64,000 nt of DNA, taken from the NCBI GenBank assembly GCA_964488865.1, contig CAZAWR010000008.1:1-64000 (forward strand), read 5' to 3'. Under the pieces are notes generated by a model, which saw nothing but the letters and a program-made list of their open reading frames with translations, was not told the DNA's origin and did not search any database. Each line of letters opens with the position of its first letter. The first letter of the stretch is position 1. This DNA is from MWCO01 sp964488865 (GTDB lineage: Bacteria; Myxococcota_A; Polyangia; Polyangiales; Polyangiaceae). Of this stretch, positions 61,227 to 64,000 are shown piece after piece. The position numbers were made by a program, and so were the translations under genes.

Positions 61227-62342
61227 TCAGAACCTCCCTTGTGCGCCAAGCGAAGGGACGAAGGCCGCGGATTCTCTGGTCTCTGGCGCGTTGAGGAAGG
61301 CGGCTCCCCCCACCAGTGCGAACAGCCCGAGATGTCGCGACGGGTCGACCTGCAGGCCGATGGCTGCATGGAGGCCCGGGCTCGCGCCGTCGGCGAAGAA
61401 CGTCGGTGAGCCCACGTACACGACGGGTTTGAGGACGCCCGTGCTCAGATAGAGCGACGCTCCCACCTCGAAGCCCTTGTCGCGCCCCACGAGGGCGGCC
61501 GCTTGAAGCTCGAGCACGTCTCCAAAGCCGTAGCCCACGCCGACGACGGCGACCGCGCCCCGGAACTTGCCGTCGATGTCGCCGCGGGCGAAGACGCTGG
61601 CCTGGCTGTCGTGGCTGAGCGACTCGGGTTGCGCAGGGGCTGGTGTTGGGGTGGTGCTCACGGGCTGCGGCGCTGGTGGGGTGTCACGTTCGATCGGCTC
61701 GAGCATGACGCGCAGGGTAAGCTTCTCGCCGGCTTCGGCTGTGAGCTTCTCCGTGTGCGTATGGAAGCCTTCCTTGGAGATCGTCACGACATGGTCCCCC
61801 GGCATGACGCGCACGAACCACGTCCCGCCGGCGCCCGCTGGTTTGCGCTCGACCTCCGTGCCGTCGACCGACACGGACGCTCCTTCCGTCTTCACGTCCA
61901 CGGTGATGGCGGCGATCTTCGCGTCGATTTCGGCCAGCGCCTTGCGAACGTCAGCGATCCGTGTGTTGTCAGCCTCGGGGTCCTGCAGATAGGAGTCGTA
62001 GGCGGAGGCGGCCTCGGTCAGTCGTCCGAGCTCGCGAAGGGTCGTGGCGATGTTGAGCAAGATCTTGGGATTGCGCCAGAGTTGGTAGGCACGCTCGAAC
62101 CGATCGAGCGCGTCGGTGAAGCTTCCCTTGTTCAGGAGCGTCACGCCACTCTTGAACAGATCGCGGGCTTCGCTCTCGTCGCCGTCGGCGAGGGGAGCCG
62201 AGATGCCAAGCAAGGACGCGAGAGCAAAGGTCGCCATCATCGAAAGGCGTCGCATGGATCGGGGAGAGCGAACGGCTTGCGGTCCGGCCTCGGGGTCCGG
62301 ACCTGGTGAACCTGTGGGGTTCCGACGGGTTGGCTCGGTCAT
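61227..62342 (-). CDS. TPR/PEGA protein with beta-rich C-terminus
   Basis: A 371-residue exported protein; the ATG at 62342 has ggaggg 7 bp upstream, giving an unusually long n-region before the hydrophobic signal (MMATFALASLLGISAPLADG). TPR-like helices (about 55-130: ARDLFKSGVTLLNKGSFTDALDRF, cut at GVTLLNKG), a PEGA-like module (GASVSVDGTEVERK, GDHVVTISKEGFHT), then a Pro/Thr linker. The C-terminal 135 residues alternate hydrophobics in YGFGDVLELQAAALVG and EVGASLYLSTGVLKPVVYVG, which suggests an outer-membrane beta-barrel or solenoid. It is the first gene of the minus-strand unit reaching to 57870. Confidence 0.7.
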   Translation of the reverse strand: MTEPTRRNPTGSPGPDPEAGPQAVRSPRSMRRLSMMATFALASLLGISAPLADGDESEARDLFKSGVTLLNKGSFTDALDRFERAYQLWRNPKILLNIATTLRELGRLTEAASAYDSYLQDPEADNTRIADVRKALAEIDAKIAAITVDVKTEGASVSVDGTEVERKPAGAGGTWFVRVMPGDHVVTISKEGFHTHTEKLTAEAGEKLTLRVMLEPIERDTPPAPQPVSTTPTPAPAQPESLSHDSQASVFARGDIDGKFRGAVAVVGVGYGFGDVLELQAAALVGRDKGFEVGASLYLSTGVLKPVVYVGSPTFFADGASPGLHAAIGLQVDPSRHLGLFALVGGAAFLNAPETRESAAFVPSLGAQGRF

Positions 62343-62756
62343 GGGCGGCCCTCCGAGGATACACCACGCTTCGGTGCGGTGTCGCCTTTCGGGGCGTGAC
62401 CCAGATCAGGAGCCACCGGAGTTGGCCGCAGATTCCGCAGAGAGCCGCAGATGGACTCGTTGCTTGCGCGGATGTGCGTAGCTGCGTGGCGACGGGTTGA
62501 GCGCCCCACCTGATGGGTGGCGGACCGCCTCGCCATTCGAAACGCAGGAGCCGAAGGTTGCCATCTCTTCCCGGCGCTTCGCTCTGGATGGGGGTGCGGG
62601 GAAGGGACTGCGGCCATGGACAAAGGGGGGGCGGGGGTTGGGGCGCACGGTGGGAAACGGGTGAGCCGGAGACCGGGAATGGACGAGCGGCCTCGTGGTC
62701 CGGCCGACACAAGCCGGATCTCCACGGGACCCTTCCCGAATCGCTGTCTTGCGGGG
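62343..62756. other. Intergenic region, about 410 bp, with degenerate repeats
   Basis: Between the TPR gene start and the hydrogenase stop. It holds CGCAGA words near 62427-62452, which on the other strand read TCTGCG at 9-10 bp spacing, and a short hairpin near 62507-62521. There is also an imperfect inverted element: 62651-62675 (tgggaaacgggtgagccgga) against 62717-62741. No protein gene supported. Confidence 0.5.
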
Positions 62757-64000
62757 TCAGGCGATGTACTTGCCGCGTGGTGTGTAGTGGGTGTGCAGCA
62801 GGTGGTGGGCCGTGTGTCCGCAGGGGCCGTCGGTGAGGAACTCGCGGTAGAGGCGCAGGACGGCTGGGTTCTCGTGGGACTTTCGGACCTTGTAGGCCGC
62901 GTCTTCGGCATAGATGGCCTTGGCGCGGGCCGCGCGGATTTCTGGGGATGTGGGGATGGGCATGCCTCCGCCTCCGAGGCATCCTCCGGGACAGGCCATG
63001 AGCTCGATGAAGTGGCACTGGGACAGCGGGCCACCCGCCTTGATGTCCTCGACGACGCGTTTGGCGTTGGCGGTGCCATGGGCCACCGCGACCTTGACCG
63101 TGACGCCAGCCAGCCAGTCCCAGGTGTCGAAGGGAAGGTGCTTGTTCATCTTGAGCACGTCGGGCACGGGGCCCACCTGCGGGATGGTGAGCTCCATCAT
63201 CCGGATCCCTTCGAACCCGCGGATGGGGATGATGTCCGCGTGGTCGAAGAGGTTCTCGACCTTGATGCCGCACACGAGCTCGATGACGGTGCGCAGCGCG
63301 GCTTCCATCACGCCTCCGGTGGCGCCGAAGATGACGCCGGAGCCCGTCGCTGTCCCGAAGGGGTCATCGAAGTCGCTCTTGGGCATGCTGGGCAGATGGA
63401 TGCCAGCTTCCTGGAACATGCCCGCGAGCTCGCGGGTGACGACACCGTAGTCGACGTCCTTGTGTCCCGAATCGCACATCTCTGGGCGATTGCATTCGTA
63501 CTTCTTCGCGGAGCACGGCATGAGGGCGACGGTCACGATGTTGGCGGGGTCGATCCCGTGCATCTTTGCGTAGTGCGTCTTGATGATGGCCCCGAACATT
63601 TGCTGTGGGCTCTTCGCGGACGACACGTGGGGCAGCATCTCGGGATAGAAGTGCTCGATGTACTTGACCCAGCCGGGCGAGCAGGAGGTGAACTGCGGCA
63701 AGGCCACCGCTTCCTTGAGCACGAGGGCCTTGTACAGGCGCAGGATGAGCTCGGTGCCTTCTTCGATGATGGTGAGGTCGGCGGTGAAGTTGGTGTCGAA
63801 GACCTTGTTGAAGCCGATGGTTCGCAGGGCCGAGTTCATCTCGAAGGTCAGCGGCGTGCCCGGGGGCAGTCCGAAGCACTCGCCGATGGCAGAGCGGGGG
63901 GCGGGCGCGGTCTGGATCACGACGTGTTTGGTCGGGTCGTTGATGTCCCGCCACAGCTCGTCGGTGGGGTCCGCGGCGCCCAAGGCGGCGGTTGGGCAGC
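62757..64000 (-). CDS. hydA: [FeFe]-hydrogenase catalytic subunit (partial, runs off the window)
   Basis: The visible 414 residues are the C-terminal half of an iron-only hydrogenase; the reading frame continues past base 64000 (upstream residues CPTAAL are the end of a ferredoxin-type cluster motif). H-domain signatures: L1 TSCSPGWV, L2 MPCSAKKYE, L3 ELMACPGGCLGGGGMP. L1 has TSCSP, one Cys short of the common TSCCP. The C-terminal tail ending LLHTHYTPRGKYIA is typical of NADH- or NADP-dependent HydA (HndD-like) rather than the small monomeric types. It should reduce protons or oxidise H2 with ferredoxin and perhaps NAD(H) in a multi-subunit complex whose partner genes would lie beyond the window. 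Confidence 0.93.
   Translation of the reverse strand, partial: CPTAALGAADPTDELWRDINDPTKHVVIQTAPAPRSAIGECFGLPPGTPLTFEMNSALRTIGFNKVFDTNFTADLTIIEEGTELILRLYKALVLKEAVALPQFTSCSPGWVKYIEHFYPEMLPHVSSAKSPQQMFGAIIKTHYAKMHGIDPANIVTVALMPCSAKKYECNRPEMCDSGHKDVDYGVVTRELAGMFQEAGIHLPSMPKSDFDDPFGTATGSGVIFGATGGVMEAALRTVIELVCGIKVENLFDHADIIPIRGFEGIRMMELTIPQVGPVPDVLKMNKHLPFDTWDWLAGVTVKVAVAHGTANAKRVVEDIKAGGPLSQCHFIELMACPGGCLGGGGMPIPTSPEIRAARAKAIYAEDAAYKVRKSHENPAVLRLYREFLTDGPCGHTAHHLLHTHYTPRGKYIA

Noticed and set aside
34447..62521. CCACCC/GGGTGG hairpins at 34447-34461 and 62507-62521 as a mobile repeat
   Set aside because: Only about 12 bases match and the flanks differ, so chance similarity in GC-rich DNA cannot be excluded.

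Overview
The window is high-GC DNA with dense coding on both strands and no rRNA, mobile element, phage or CRISPR array that I can see. Several traits point to a myxobacterium (Myxococcota, probably Polyangia-like). There are many lipoproteins with Gly/Ser/Thr-rich low-complexity linkers and Cys-rich tails. There are two Hanks-type Ser/Thr kinases of the HRDxSPQN type, TPR+PEGA proteins, an AgmX/PglI-like tail, a MYXO-CTERM-like C-terminal anchor and large hybrid histidine kinases. The species is not identifiable from the sequence alone.

Layout. (1) 159-9219: secreted and membrane proteins: a repeat-bearing lipoprotein, a GH36 alpha-galactosidase-like lipoprotein, a dispanin/CD225 protein, a PrsW-like membrane protein with a coupled lipoprotein, a GTGG-linker Cys-rich lipoprotein and a Pro-rich single-pass protein. 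(2) 9229-16193: a GAF/HisKA/REC/REC/Hpt kinase, a TPR/PEGA protein, a MopE-type lipoprotein and a Ser/Thr kinase. (3) 16337-22007: a tightly packed + strand run: MarR regulator, BKACE-family beta-keto acid cleavage enzyme, enoyl-CoA hydratase-like protein, gatB, mtnA and lipA. A 9+9 bp inverted repeat upstream of marR is a likely operator. (4) 22172-31653: vWA lipoprotein, TerB-like protein, the E1alpha/E1beta/E2 genes of a branched-chain 2-oxo acid dehydrogenase, then a Ser/Thr kinase and a repeat lipoprotein. LipA (lipoate synthesis) and the lipoylated E2 lie only 4.5 kb apart. (5) 31893-48755: a small Cys-rich lipoprotein, rimO, tRNA-Leu(CAG), a zinc-ribbon protein, a polytopic membrane protein, a PKD/SGNH esterase, a methyltransferase/TetR divergent pair, a CsbD/DUF3309 stress pair, a GT4 glycosyltransferase, a DUF5722 lipoprotein and a DbpA-type RNA helicase. 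(6) 49267-53922: pyruvate:ferredoxin oxidoreductase with a dihydroorotate-dehydrogenase-like flavoprotein. (7) 54306-62342: another hybrid histidine kinase, a lipoprotein, and a four-gene minus-strand unit of envelope proteins. (8) 62757-64000: the C-terminal part of a [FeFe]-hydrogenase that runs off the window.

How it fits together. PFOR reduces ferredoxin from pyruvate, and the [FeFe]-hydrogenase can discharge reduced ferredoxin as H2. The window therefore suggests a fermentative or microaerobic capacity unusual for a classical aerobic myxobacterium. The BKD genes, lipA and the BKACE/ECH pair point to amino-acid and acyl-CoA catabolism. Much of the remainder is cell-envelope and signalling machinery.

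Beyond the genes, several gaps hold related-looking degenerate inverted elements built from GGGAA/TTCCC words, and two hold short TCTGYG repeats. These, the DHOD-like protein lacking its catalytic motif, and the hydrogenase/PFOR combination are the observations most worth following.
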